Origin: CAVOJY01 sp963696405
Lineage (GTDB): Bacteria; Chloroflexota; Limnocylindria; Limnocylindrales; CSP1-4
Reading direction: 5' to 3'
DNA length: 64,000 nt
NCBI GenBank assembly: GCA_963696405.1
Contig: CAVOJY010000006.1
Span: 372,001-436,000 of the forward strand
Part shown: in pieces, positions 55,322 to 64,000 of the stretch
Numbering within the stretch: position 1 is the first letter of the stretch
Layout: the number at the start of each line of letters is the position of its first letter
Notes under the pieces: model-generated
The model's database searches: none
What the model was told of the DNA's origin: nothing
The model's input: the letters and a program-made list of their open reading frames with translations, nothing else
Position numbers and translations under genes: made by a program

Positions 55322-55979
55322 TCAGTAACCGCGGACGCGAAGGACGCGGCGCATGGCCCGCGGCGGCCCGGGCTCGGTGCGAGACCCGGTTCTTCTCCTC
55401 GGGCGCGAAGAGACCGACAGTGCGGCCTCCCGGTCTTTCGGTGTCCGGCTCGAAGATCGGATCGTAGCCGAAGCCGCCGGTTCCCCGCGGCGAGGTCGCG
55501 ATGCGCCCCTCGAAGGCACCCCTCCGGATTGTCACCGGCTGCTCGTCAGCGCCGCCGGCCCCCGGCTCGACGAGCGCGAGCGTGCAACGGTATCGGGCCG
55601 TGCGCCGGTCGGGCGGCAGGCCGGCCAGCTCGGCCAGCATCTTTGCGTTGTTCTCCTCGTCCGTGGCGCGCTCGCCGGCGAACCGGCGGGTACGGACGCC
55701 GGGGCCGCCATCGAGGGCATCTACTTCGATCCCGGAGTCGTCGGCCAGCGTCGGCAGGCCGGACAGGGTCGCGTAGAAGCGTGCTTTGAAGGCAGCGTTG
55801 TCATCGAACGTCGCGCCATCCTCGACCGCCTCCTCGATGATGCCGGCGTCGTCGAGGGAGATCAGCCGTGTCCCCGGCAGGTGGAGGAGCGTCCGCAGCT
55901 CGGCCAGCTTGTGCGGCGAGCGGGTCGCGACGAGGAGGGTGCGCGCGCCCGGTCCCTGTTGCCCGCGATCTCCGGGCAT
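55322..55979 (-). CDS. rdgB: dITP/XTP pyrophosphatase, RdgB/HAM1 family (frameshift near end)
   Basis: Removes inosine and xanthosine triphosphates from the nucleotide pool. LLVATRSPHKLAELR is the start motif, LADDSGIEVDALDGGPGVRT the active site, and GFGYDPIF plus EEKNRVSHRARA the later blocks. The natural end (AMRRVLRVRGY, TGA at 55322) lies in the next frame; deleting one base in the CCC at 55357-55359 restores it. The corrected protein is about 218 residues, slightly above the usual 200. The gene is directly adjacent to rph. Confidence 0.9.
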
Positions 55980-56702
55980 TCAGCGAGCGAGCGCCTCGGA
56001 CTGCGCCGCGAAGAGCTGCTCGAGGCCGCGGTCGGCGAGGGCGAGGAGGGCGTCCATCGCGGCCCGGTCGAACGGCCGCCCTTCGGCCGTGCCCTGGACC
56101 TCGACGTACGTCGCCGCGTTCGTGCCCACGACGTTGAAATCCACCTGGGCAGACGAGTCCTCCTCGTAGTCCAGGTCGAGCACCGGGACCCCGTCAACGA
56201 TGCCGACGCTGACGGCCGCGATCTGGGACCTCACGGCCCCCTCCTGGCCGAAGCGCCGCAGCGCCAGGACGAGCGCGACGTACCCGCCGGTGATCGACGC
56301 GGTGCGCGTGCCGCCGTCGGCCTGGAGCACGTCGCAGTCCACGGTCACGGTCCGGTCGGCCAGGCGCTCCAGCTCGACGATGCCGCGCAGCGAGCGGCCG
56401 ATGAGCCGCTGGATCTCGTGCGTCCGGCCGCCGATCTGCCCGCGGACGACCTCGCGCGGGGTCCGGTCGGAGGTGGCGCGCGGGAGCATGCTGTACTCGC
56501 CGGTCACCCAGCCCATGCCCTTGCCGCGCAGGTGAGGCGGGACCCGGTCCTCGACGGTCGCCGCGCAGATGACGTGGGTGTCGCCAACCCGGATGAGGCA
56601 CGATCCCTCTGCCCATTTCTGCACGCCGAGCTCGAGCGACACGGGGCGCAACTGGCCGGGCGCGCGCCCATCGTGCCGCAGGGGTGGGGCCCCGATCGTC
56701 AT
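55980..56702 (-). CDS. rph: Ribonuclease PH
   Basis: Phosphorolytic 3' exoribonuclease that trims tRNA precursors, 240 residues. The start is GRAPGQLRPVSLELGV, with GDTHVICAATVEDRVP and GWVTGEYSMLPRAT, and the VDCDVLQADGGTRTASITGG catalytic block with its Asp residues. The ATG at 56702 overlaps the mazG stop by 4 bp, and the stop abuts rdgB, giving a mazG-rph-rdgB operon of nucleotide and RNA quality control. Confidence 0.97.
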   Translation of the reverse strand: MTIGAPPLRHDGRAPGQLRPVSLELGVQKWAEGSCLIRVGDTHVICAATVEDRVPPHLRGKGMGWVTGEYSMLPRATSDRTPREVVRGQIGGRTHEIQRLIGRSLRGIVELERLADRTVTVDCDVLQADGGTRTASITGGYVALVLALRRFGQEGAVRSQIAAVSVGIVDGVPVLDLDYEEDSSAQVDFNVVGTNAATYVEVQGTAEGRPFDRAAMDALLALADRGLEQLFAAQSEALAR

Positions 56703-57949
56703 GCTCCCTCCTCTGTCTGTGCGCCGGCCACCGGCTCGGTGTTTGCCTTGGCCTTGGCCGCGTCCCAGAGCTCGTCGAGCTCCTCGAACGTCATGCGGTC
56801 GAGCGAGCGGCCGCGTTCGGCAGCATACCGCTCGACGAGGGCGAAGCGGCGGGCGAACTTCTGGTTGCCGGCTCTCAGGGCGGCCTCGGCATCGATGTTG
56901 AGCTTCCGAGCCAGGTTCACGAGCACGAGGAGAAGGTCACCGAACTCCTCGGTTCGCTGGGCATCATCCTCCGCCTCGAGCAGCTCGACCGCCTCCTCCT
57001 CGAGCTTCTCGATGACGCCCTCGACATCCGGCCAGTCGTAGCCGAGCGCCGCTGCGCGCGCCTGCATCTCCTGCGCGTAGGCCAGGGCCGGAAGCGATCG
57101 GGCAAGCCCCTGGAACGCCTCGGGCAGCGATTCCGCGGACGCCGGTCCCTTCCTCGGCTCGGTCCCTGCCGCGCGCTCCGTAGCCTTGATCTGTTCCCAG
57201 TTGCGGAGCACCTGGCCGACGGTCGCGGCCTCCGTGTCGCCGAACACGTGCGGGTGGCGGCGCACGATCTTCGCCGCGATGGCCCGGTACACGTCGCTCA
57301 GGTCGAAGACGCCCGCTTCCGCGGCGTGCTGCGCGTGCAAGACAATCTGGAGGAGGAGATCGCCAAGCTCGCCGGCCAGCTCCGGCGTGGACCCGCTCTC
57401 AAGCGCGTCGTAGACCTCGTGCGCCTCCTCCAGGAGGAACGGACGGAGCGACAGGTGGGTCTGTTCGCGGTCCCACGGGCAGCCATCGGGCGCGCGCAGG
57501 CGAGCCACGATCCACGGGAGGCCGTGCGGGCTCGCCACGTTCGACTCGGGGTCGAGCGGGGGCAGGACGTGGGGACCGGCCGCAAGGGTCGCGTCATCGA
57601 CGTCGCCGACGGTCGAGTCGGCGGCTCCGTCGAGCCCCAGGACCGGGTGCGAACCGGGGTAGAGGTCCCGGAGGGTCGCGGCAGCCCCGGCCCGCGCGTT
57701 ACGCCCCGGAAGAACCGGGGCCTCGAACGCCGGGGACCTGGCCGGCTCCGCCCCGGGGCCGGCTGCCGCGCCCGCACCCGCGCCGCCGCCGGGACTTCGG
57801 CCGGCATCGCCGGGGATCACAAACAGCGGCCAGGAAGGGTCGAACGCGCGGACTTGGAGCGCGCCCGCAGGGGCCACCTGGTACCCGTCGTCGCACGCGA
57901 TCCCGAGGCGCTGACCCGCCTCCGCGACGAGATCGTCGATCCCGGTCAT
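56699..57949 (-). CDS. mazG: MazG-family nucleoside triphosphate pyrophosphohydrolase with N-terminal extension
   Basis: House-cleaning NTP pyrophosphohydrolase, 416 residues. Two MazG repeats are visible: the first with GCPWDREQTHLSLRPFLLEE and ELGDLLLQIVLHAQ, the second with KLEEEAVELLEAEDD and EFGDLLLVLVNLARKL (metal-binding EExxE/ExxD). The N-terminal 130 residues are a low-complexity, probably decayed version of the region found ahead of MazG in such fusions; no methylase motifs were seen. The ATG at 57949 was chosen over a GTG at 57955. Confidence 0.93.
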   Translation of the reverse strand: MTGIDDLVAEAGQRLGIACDDGYQVAPAGALQVRAFDPSWPLFVIPGDAGRSPGGGAGAGAAAGPGAEPARSPAFEAPVLPGRNARAGAAATLRDLYPGSHPVLGLDGAADSTVGDVDDATLAAGPHVLPPLDPESNVASPHGLPWIVARLRAPDGCPWDREQTHLSLRPFLLEEAHEVYDALESGSTPELAGELGDLLLQIVLHAQHAAEAGVFDLSDVYRAIAAKIVRRHPHVFGDTEAATVGQVLRNWEQIKATERAAGTEPRKGPASAESLPEAFQGLARSLPALAYAQEMQARAAALGYDWPDVEGVIEKLEEEAVELLEAEDDAQRTEEFGDLLLVLVNLARKLNIDAEAALRAGNQKFARRFALVERYAAERGRSLDRMTFEELDELWDAAKAKANTEPVAGAQTEEGA

Positions 57950-58012
57950 GGCCACCAGCCGCGCCGAACCGCACCCGGCGGAGTCCGACGCATCGTCACC
58001 GTGGACACAACC

Positions 58013-59776
58013 CTACGGTGTCGTGGTGACCTGGGTACCGGCGGCCAAGGCCTCGGGAGAGCGCCAGATGTCCGCCTGGTCACGACGCGGCGTGTACCAG
58101 TTATCGAAGGCCGAGGATTTCAGCGCCGTGACCTGCTCGGCATCGGGCGCACGCTGCTGTCGCTCGGTCACGCGGTAGATGTGGAAGCCGTCGTCGCGGG
58201 TGATGATGTCGCTCGTCTGGCCTGCCTGGAGGCCGAACAGGACGTCCTCGACCAGCTTCTCCAGCTGCAGCCGGGCGACCCAGCCCATGTCGCCGCCCTT
58301 GGACGCGTCGGCCGCGTCGGAGCTGGCCTTCGCGATGGCCGCAAAATCGGCGCCCTGGGCTGCGAGCTGGCCCTGGATCTCCTTGATCCGCTCCTGCGGC
58401 GGCTTTCGCTGCTCGACGTAGAGGATGACGTGGTAGCCGAACTGCGTCTTGACAGGGCCGATGACCTCGTACTTCTCGTGGGCCTTGTCGAAGATGGCGT
58501 CCGAGAACTCCTGGACCATGGTGGCCTGGGAGAACCAGCCAAGGTCACCCCCCTGGGCGCCGGATGACGTGTCGTCGCTCTCGGCCTTCGCCAGCTCGGC
58601 GAACAGGGCGGCCCGCTTCTCCGGATCGGTCTCCGCCTGCAGCTTCTGGACGGCAGCCTCCGCCTCCTTCTTCGAGGCTTCCCAGGCCGGGTCGTCCTTG
58701 TCCAGCGTGTAGGCGTTCTGGGGATCGTCCTTGGGCGAGTAGAGGATGTGGGAGGCCCGGACCTCGGGGGTGGTCGACGTCTCGCCGGTATCGCTGTAGG
58801 CCACGAAGACCTCCGAGGCATGAACCTGCTCGCTCTGGCCGCTGGTCGCGTCCGCCACGACCCGCTCCTGGAGCCGCTTCCGCACGACATCCGCGCGGAG
58901 GGCCTCTCGGTACGTGCCCAGCCCGACCGCCTGGTTGATCCGGTCATTCCGCCCCGCATCCTGTCTTGACGGGACGATGTCGGTGACCTGCCCGACGCGG
59001 TACGTGCCGTCCGCTCCTTCGATCACCTCGGTGGTGCCGTTGAGTGCCAGGGCGAACACGGCCTCAACGAAGGCCGGATCGACCGGGTAGGACTTCGTGA
59101 TGTAGCCGAGACTCCCCCCGCTCTGGCCGCTCGCGTCGGTGCTGTACTGCTTGGCCACCTCGTCGAACGCCTTCCCGGCCTTCAGGTCGGCGAGGGCGGC
59201 GTCGGCTTTCTGCTTCGCCGCGGCCCGCTGGGCATCGGTCGGCGAGGAGGCGCCCTCGTCCAGTTCCGGCTGGACGGCCACGATGGAAACCTTGCGTTGC
59301 TCGGCAGTCGTGGCCTCTTCTGCGAGCGCTGCATCGACGTCGGCGTCGGTCACCGCGATCCCCGCTTCCTGGGCAAGCCGGGCCTGGACCCGCGCGTCGA
59401 TCAGCGCGTCGAGTGCTCGCTCGGGGATCTTGCCGGCCGCGTCCTGGATGAGCTGGAGCTGCTGGCTCGCCGTGGTGGAATCGAGCTGACCGGACGACAC
59501 AGCGGTGCGAACCCGGTCGTCGACTTCGGCGAGTCGGTACTCCTCGACCTTCTGGCGGTCATTCCACTGGTCGATCGAGACGTCCGCGCCATCCACCCGC
59601 GCGATGGCCCGCCAGTGATCGTTGTAGTAGGTGACCGCGACGGCGCCGGCGAGGATGACCAGGGCAAGGATGATGAGCGCGATGAAGCCGATCGTGACGT
59701 AGAGCTGCTGGCGCGCATCGCCCTCCCGCTGTGTGCGACGGCGCTTGGGACTGACGGGCTTGGCACGGAAGGTCAT
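58013..59776 (-). CDS. Membrane-anchored parvulin-type peptidyl-prolyl isomerase, three parvulin-like domains
   Basis: A foldase of 587 residues for exported proteins. A basic cytoplasmic start and one membrane helix (about 26-50) are followed by a SurA/PrsA-like helical region (about 60-170) and three parvulin-like modules: first with SGGSLGYITKSYPVDPAF (about 220), second starting VRASHILYSP with GGDLGWFSQATMVQEF (about 410), third with GGDMGWVARLQLEKLV (about 510). The second has the best-kept parvulin start. Most PrsA/SurA proteins carry one or two. The ATG at 59776 was chosen (MTFRAKP). Confidence 0.9.
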   Translation of the reverse strand: MTFRAKPVSPKRRRTQREGDARQQLYVTIGFIALIILALVILAGAVAVTYYNDHWRAIARVDGADVSIDQWNDRQKVEEYRLAEVDDRVRTAVSSGQLDSTTASQQLQLIQDAAGKIPERALDALIDARVQARLAQEAGIAVTDADVDAALAEEATTAEQRKVSIVAVQPELDEGASSPTDAQRAAAKQKADAALADLKAGKAFDEVAKQYSTDASGQSGGSLGYITKSYPVDPAFVEAVFALALNGTTEVIEGADGTYRVGQVTDIVPSRQDAGRNDRINQAVGLGTYREALRADVVRKRLQERVVADATSGQSEQVHASEVFVAYSDTGETSTTPEVRASHILYSPKDDPQNAYTLDKDDPAWEASKKEAEAAVQKLQAETDPEKRAALFAELAKAESDDTSSGAQGGDLGWFSQATMVQEFSDAIFDKAHEKYEVIGPVKTQFGYHVILYVEQRKPPQERIKEIQGQLAAQGADFAAIAKASSDAADASKGGDMGWVARLQLEKLVEDVLFGLQAGQTSDIITRDDGFHIYRVTERQQRAPDAEQVTALKSSAFDNWYTPRRDQADIWRSPEALAAGTQVTTTP

Positions 59777-59875
59777 GGTGGACCGGTCGCTCCTCATGGC
59801 AGGTGGCGGTTCCGTCTCGTGGTTCCGTGGCCCGCCGGCACGGGCGAGCCCATCGACGGGGACCGGCGTGAAAGT

Positions 59876-61298
59876 CTAGCGCATCGCCCCCGGCTCGCCT
59901 TTGGCCGGGGCCGTTTCCGGTCCTGATGGTGCACCTGGCACGAGTCCTTCCGTGAGCGCCAGGTAGTCCCGGACCTCGACATCCCAGCGGTACCTCGTGC
60001 GGGCAAGCCCGAGTGCGCGCTCCCGCCGCGCCTCGCGGATGGTCGGCGGCGCGTCCAGCACGGCGCGGAGCGCTGCCGCGAGGTCTTCCGGGTCACGCGG
60101 GTCGGCCACCGCGCCCAGATCGTGCTCCTCGACGATCCGCCGCATGACCGCGAGATCCCTCCCGACCACGAGCGGGACGCCGGCCGTGAGCCCCTCCCAG
60201 AACTTGTTCGGTGTCGAGAGACGCTGGTTGAGCGAATCGCCGGGCACGGCAACGATCATGGCGTCGGCCCCTGCAGCCCAATCCCGCACCTCGTCGGGAT
60301 GGACTGCGGGAAGGGTCACATGGCGACCGACGAACCTCGGGTCGGTGTCGCGGGCACGGAGCTTCTCGAACCAGGGGCCGAAGCCCAGCGCCACGAAGGC
60401 GGCGTCGGGGACCCGCAGGACCGCCTCGCCCGCCTCGAGCAGCCCGCGGTCGGGGCCCAGGGCGCCAAGGAACAGGACGAGCCGTGTGCCCTCGGGCAAT
60501 CCCGTCGCGTCGCGAAGCAGTCGTGGGCTGGCGGGTGGGGGAGCCCACGGCGGGCAGTTGCGGAGGACCACCGGCAGGTCGCGAAGCCTCCAGCGCATGG
60601 CAAGCTCGTCCGCGATCACCTCGTTCACGGTGACGACGGCGTCCGCGCGCTCGACGAGGTCCCCCTCGAGGTGCGCGTACCGTCCCCTGAGCGGACGCGG
60701 CATCGTCGCGTAGCGGTTGCCCTCGAGGAAGAGGTCGATCACGTCGTAGACGACAAGGCCGGCCCGCCCCTGTTGCCGGGCACGGGCCGCCAGGTTCGAC
60801 GCGGCCACCAGGGCGGCGACCCCGCAGGCGTGGTAGACGTCGGCGGGCGGAAGGACCCCGGCGAGTCCCGCCGTCCAGGCGCGCGCGGGGAGCGGCCAGC
60901 GCAGGACACCGAGGATGCGCCGCGGGGTGGGCGTGCGCGCCGCGCGGAGGAATCCCAGGCCGGGCACGCGCGCGAGCGCCCGGCCCATGCGCCCGACGAT
61001 CCGGTCGAGCGCCGCCACGAGCCGGGCGCGGCGGCCTCCCGGAGCGACCACGAAACGCGCCAGTGAGCCCGCCGGCGCGACCCGGACGATCCGCACGTCG
61101 CCATCGCGATCGTCTTCGGGCAGGTCGGGCCGGGCGAGCCCGGCGATGAGCACCTCCCAGCCCTCGGCGGCAAGCGACCGCGCGACCCGGAGGGCGCGGG
61201 AGTAGGGCGCGACCGGGTTGTGGACAAGGACAACAGCGCGGCGTCCACCGCCGCCGTCCGCCGGACTGCGGGGACATCGCTCCGTGTGAGGCGTCCAT
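59876..61298 (-). CDS. GT4-family glycosyltransferase (frameshift near start)
   Basis: A retaining glycosyltransferase of the GT-B fold with about 470 residues. The N-terminal strand AVVLVHNPVAPYSRALRVAR lies in the frame of the main body but has no start codon there; the ATG at 61298 (MDASHGAMSPQ) is in the next frame. One extra base near 61240-61255 joins them. LVLFLGALGPDRGLL and TPNKFWEGLTAGVPLVV (the Glu-x7-Glu-like region) are typical of GT4. The donor and acceptor are unknown; it stands alone. Confidence 0.85.
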
Positions 61299-61361
61299 GG
61301 CCGGCCCAGTCTACGGCTGCCGGGAGTGATCGAGCCCCGATCCGTTACAGTTGCACGTCAC

Positions 61362-61891
61362 ATGGAAGGTCGCATCCGCCCCGCCCCGCTCTTCGTTTCG
61401 CTCCTGGCGGCGCTCTTGTTCGGGCTGGCCGCGTGCGCCTCGCAGTCCGCACCCGCGGTCGCGCCGCCGGTCTCGACCCTGCCGGCGGCCACGCAGGCCG
61501 CGACGGCCGCCCCCGCGACCGCGCCGTCCCGACGCTCGCGAATGCGACGCCTCTCGCGCCATCTTCGCTCGCCGCCCTCCCGGCGCAGGTCACCCCCCAG
61601 GAGGCGGCCGCGCTGCGAGACCAGGGTGCGTTCGTCCTCGACGTGCGGCAGGCCTCGGAGTGGGTCGACGGACACGTTCCGGGCGCAACGCTCATCCCGC
61701 TCGACCAGCTCCCGGCGCGGGTCAGCGAAGTGCCGCGCGACCGTCCGGTCGTCGTCATCTGCCGGTCCGGCAACCGCAGCGCCGCCGGGCGCGACATCCT
61801 CCTGGGAGCCGGCTTCCCGGCGGTCACCAGCGTGGAGGGCGGGATCCGCGCCTGGGAGTCGGCCGGACTGCCGATCAAGACCGGGCTCTAG
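61362..61891 (+). CDS. Rhodanese-domain lipoprotein (frameshifted)
   Basis: Exported single-domain sulfurtransferase. The signal ends in LAAC (lipobox, about residue 25), then comes a Pro/Ala linker. The rhodanese domain continues in another frame from about 61530: AFVLDVRQASEWVDGHVPGA and the active-site loop CRSGNRSA with Cys. Adding one base (or removing two) between about 61500 and 61540 unites them to about 176 residues. This is the only frameshift in the window that needs a base added. It may handle sulfur or redox stress at the cell surface. Confidence 0.85.
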
Positions 61892-61964
61892 ATCAGAGGG
61901 GACCCTCGCCGCCAGGCAAGTCCGCCGCGACGCCTTCCGCGAGGTGCGCCCCCGCCGCCGTAGC

Positions 61965-62546
61965 TCAGCGCGGCAGCGGCCCCCGCAGGTCCGGGTGCAG
62001 CTCGGGGTGGCGGCGGCGGAGCCAGTCGCGCAGCGCCCAGGTCGTCGTCCGGAACGCGATGTCCTGCCAGGGGATCGCCTCCGGTCGGAAGGCCCGTACC
62101 TCGAGCGCCTCGGGGCTGGTGCGGACTTCTCCCCTCGCGATGCGCGCCTCGAAGGCCAGTACGACCACCGCTGCCTCCGGGCGGCTGTAAAGCCCGATGA
62201 TGTCGCCCGGTTCCACGACCAGGCCGATCTCCTCGAGCGTCTCCCGTACCGCGCCTTCATGCACGGTCTCGTCGATCTCGAGGAAGCCGCCGGGCTGCGC
62301 CCAGCTGCCGAGCCCCGGCTCGATACCGCGTCGCAGGAGAACGACTTCGCCCGCATCGGTCACAGGGATGGTGGTCACGACGAGGCGGGGGTTCACGTAG
62401 GCGATGTACCCGCAGTCGGTGCACAGCAGGCGCTCCCGCTCCTCGTCCTCGACCTGCGTCAGCCGGAGCGGCGCGCCGCACCGCGTGCAGTAGTTGAGGG
62501 TGGCGGCGAGCCACGCGGGGATGCCGCTGCCGCTCGGAGGCTCCAT
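61965..62546 (-). CDS. Nudix hydrolase with N-terminal zinc ribbon
   Basis: A 193-residue pyrophosphohydrolase. The zinc ribbon has CTRCG (about 20) and CTDCGY (about 42). The Nudix box is GGFLEIDETVHEGAVRETLE followed by EIGL, with the full Gx5Ex7REUxEExGU pattern. It resembles the NudC-type NAD or ADP-ribose hydrolases but lacks the long N-terminal half, so the substrate is open. The ATG at 62546 is clear. Confidence 0.9.
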   Translation of the reverse strand: MEPPSGSGIPAWLAATLNYCTRCGAPLRLTQVEDEERERLLCTDCGYIAYVNPRLVVTTIPVTDAGEVVLLRRGIEPGLGSWAQPGGFLEIDETVHEGAVRETLEEIGLVVEPGDIIGLYSRPEAAVVVLAFEARIARGEVRTSPEALEVRAFRPEAIPWQDIAFRTTTWALRDWLRRRHPELHPDLRGPLPR

Positions 62547-62593
62547 GGCCCGAGTGTACGCCGCGAGCAGGATCGGGCAAGTCCGCCCGACGG

Positions 62594-63100
62594 TCAGCCG
62601 GTCGCGCCGCCCTGGTTCGACGGGTCCTCGAGGATGGCGCGCGCCTGCCGTTCACGGTAGGTGGAGAGCCGGGCCCCCAGTGCGGCGTCCCCGAGCGCGA
62701 GGATCTCGGCCGCGAGGAGCGCGGCGTTCTCCGCGCCCCCTATGGCCACGGTCGCGACCGGAACGCCGCGTGGCATCTGCACGATCGAGAGCAGCGAATC
62801 GAGGCCCCCCGCCACTTGCGTCGGGATGGGCACGCCGATCACCGGCAGGAGCGTCTGGCCTGCGACGACCCCCGCGAGGTGCGCGGCGCCGCCGGCCCCG
62901 GCGATGATGACGCGCAGCCCACGCCCGGCCGCCCCGGACGCGTAGTCCGCGACCAGCCCCGGCGTCCGGTGAGCGGACATGACGCGTGTCTCGCTGGGGA
63001 TCTCGAGCTCTTCGAGCAGCGCCGCGGCCTTCTCCATCACGGCCATGTCGGAACGGCTGCCCATGAGTATTCCGACGAGCGGCCCGCCCCCGCCCATCAC
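62594..63100 (-). CDS. purE: 5-(carboxyamino)imidazole ribonucleotide mutase
   Basis: Purine biosynthesis enzyme rearranging N5-CAIR to CAIR, 168 residues. GILMGSRSDMAVMEKAA and SAHRTPGLVADYA with its catalytic His are present, and the GAGGAAHLAGVVAGQTLLPV block is complete. The start is GTG at 63100, overlapping the icd stop by GTGA, or ATG at 63097. No purK was seen in the window. Confidence 0.96.
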   Translation of the reverse strand: MMGGGGPLVGILMGSRSDMAVMEKAAALLEELEIPSETRVMSAHRTPGLVADYASGAAGRGLRVIIAGAGGAAHLAGVVAGQTLLPVIGVPIPTQVAGGLDSLLSIVQMPRGVPVATVAIGGAENAALLAAEILALGDAALGARLSTYRERQARAILEDPSNQGGATG

Positions 63101-64000
63101 TGTCCCTGCGCCTTCGTGAAGCCCGGCTCGCCGTCGAACAGCTGAAGCTTCTCGACGTGCGTCCAGTTGTGCCGCGTGGCGACATTGCCGAGGAGGGAGC
63201 GGATCTCCGCGTCGGTCACCCTGGAACCCTGGGCCACGAACCGGCAGCGGTACCAGCCGACGCTCTCCGCCCGCAGCCCCGTCGATGGATAGAGCTTCGT
63301 CCCGCGGCTGTCCACCATCTCGAGGAAGAACGAGTCGCCGGCGAGCGGCGCGACGTCGCGTCCCAGCTCCTCGGCCGTGAGCGCCGTCTCGATGAAGATG
63401 TCCACCCCGACAAGGGTCCGCGCCACGCCTCCGGCCCGTCCGCCGGTCGGTTCGCCGGCCGCTCCCGCAACCGCCGCTCCGGCTGTCGCGCCCGCGGGTC
63501 GCTCGTGCCGGGCCGTGACCCGCGGCGGCACCGTCGCCGGCAGCCGCCCCAGGTTCCCGATGATCGCGTCCGTGTACGCCGTCGTGGACGTCGCGGTGCT
63601 CACGTCGGCGCCGGCCTGCGACAGCAGGTCGCGGGTCGCGTGTTTCCCCTCCTCGAGCGTTACCAGCACGGCGTTCTCGACCCGGTCGGCGGCCTCGCTC
63701 AGAGCCAGGTGTCGCAGCATCAGCACCGACGACAGAATGAGCGCGGTGGGGTTGATGACGTCCTTGCCGGCGTACTTCGGGGCCGAGCCGTGCACCGCCT
63801 CGAAGATCGCCACGTCGTCGCCGTAGTTGCCGGAGCTGGCGAAACCGAGCCCGCCGACCAACCCGGAGGCGAGGTCGCTGATGATGTCGCCGTAGAGATT
63901 CGACGTGACGACGACGTCGAACTGGGCCGGGTTCTTGACCATCTGGTGGGCGACGTTGTCGATGATGAGGTGCTCGGCCTCGACCTCCGGGTACTCGGGC
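63097..64000 (-). CDS. icd: Isocitrate/isopropylmalate-dehydrogenase-family enzyme with Thermus-type C-terminal domain (5' end outside window)
   Basis: Only the C-terminal 300 residues are present; the gene starts beyond the right edge. NLYGDIISDLASGLVGGLG is the metal- and substrate-binding Asp motif and EAVHGSAPKYAGKDVINPTA the nucleotide site. After a Gly/Ala linker comes a domain of about 110 residues (VDIFIETALTAEELG, then DSRGTKLYPSTGLR) as in Thermus isocitrate dehydrogenase, which is missing from LeuB. So an isocitrate dehydrogenase is likelier than LeuB; cofactor preference is outside the visible part. Confidence 0.88.
   Translation of the reverse strand, partial: PEYPEVEAEHLIIDNVAHQMVKNPAQFDVVVTSNLYGDIISDLASGLVGGLGFASSGNYGDDVAIFEAVHGSAPKYAGKDVINPTALILSSVLMLRHLALSEAADRVENAVLVTLEEGKHATRDLLSQAGADVSTATSTTAYTDAIIGNLGRLPATVPPRVTARHERPAGATAGAAVAGAAGEPTGGRAGGVARTLVGVDIFIETALTAEELGRDVAPLAGDSFFLEMVDSRGTKLYPSTGLRAESVGWYRCRFVAQGSRVTDAEIRSLLGNVATRHNWTHVEKLQLFDGEPGFTKAQGQ

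Noticed and set aside
54912..55322. C-terminal extension of RdgB to 355 residues
   Set aside because: The sequence after the shift is not family-like, while the normal end lies in the next frame with its own stop.

Overview
The window is about 64 kb of very GC-rich bacterial chromosome, packed with genes on both strands. Two proline tRNAs, a Thermus-type isocitrate dehydrogenase with a C-terminal extension, lipobox-type lipoproteins, a parvulin-type foldase, and a corrinoid methyl-transfer cluster with a RACo-like activator suggest an uncultured Chloroflexota-type or similar high-GC lineage. This placement is an inference from gene content; there is no rRNA or marker set here to prove it. No prophage, complete insertion sequence or CRISPR array was seen.

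Layout. 1-8.9 kb: SulP anion transporter, Fic protein, cold-shock protein, a broken VapC remnant, a RhlE-type helicase, a secreted glycosidase-like protein, a small Ala-rich protein and a YpfJ-type zinc peptidase. 8.9-15.2 kb: SDR, pirin, an AT3-SGNH acyltransferase, and an alkylation-repair pair (Ada/AlkA fusion plus Ogt). 15.2-24.2 kb: accessory stretch with two PIN-domain toxin/antitoxin modules, phosphofructokinase, an MFS/DUF3419 pair, a DUF4143 ATPase, an XRE regulator flanked by direct repeats, and tRNA-Pro(CGG). 24.3-34.3 kb: oxidoreductase, enoyl-reductase-like SDR, PlsC, then glutamine synthetase, PucR regulator and a trans-sulfuration enzyme, then a GT39 mannosyltransferase-like protein. 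34.3-37.6 kb: tRNA-Pro(UGG), a methyltransferase, HicAB, and a second divergent toxin/antitoxin-like pair. 37.7-41.4 kb: B12-binding radical SAM enzyme, GNAT protein and an amino-acid permease.

44.8-52.2 kb is the most distinctive block: a ferredoxin-ASKHA corrinoid activator and DUF1638 protein on the plus strand face a minus-strand operon of MetF-MetV methylene-THF reductase, methyl-THF:corrinoid methyltransferase and corrinoid protein, with a MetE/UROD-like zinc methyltransferase upstream. Together they look like a route carrying one-carbon units between folate, corrinoid and an unidentified methyl donor or acceptor. 52.3-64 kb holds a nucleotidyltransferase pair, a TetR/epimerase pair, the housekeeping operon mazG-rph-rdgB, a three-domain parvulin, a glycosyltransferase, a rhodanese lipoprotein, a Nudix hydrolase, purE and icd.

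Single-base frameshifts interrupt at least seven otherwise normal genes (SulP, DUF3419 twice, metF, a tetR, rdgB, a glycosyltransferase, a rhodanese). All but one are fixed by removing one base, often in a short G/C run. Because they hit housekeeping genes, I read most of them as residual assembly indels rather than gene decay; the VapC remnant, which also lacks its middle, is a real pseudogene.
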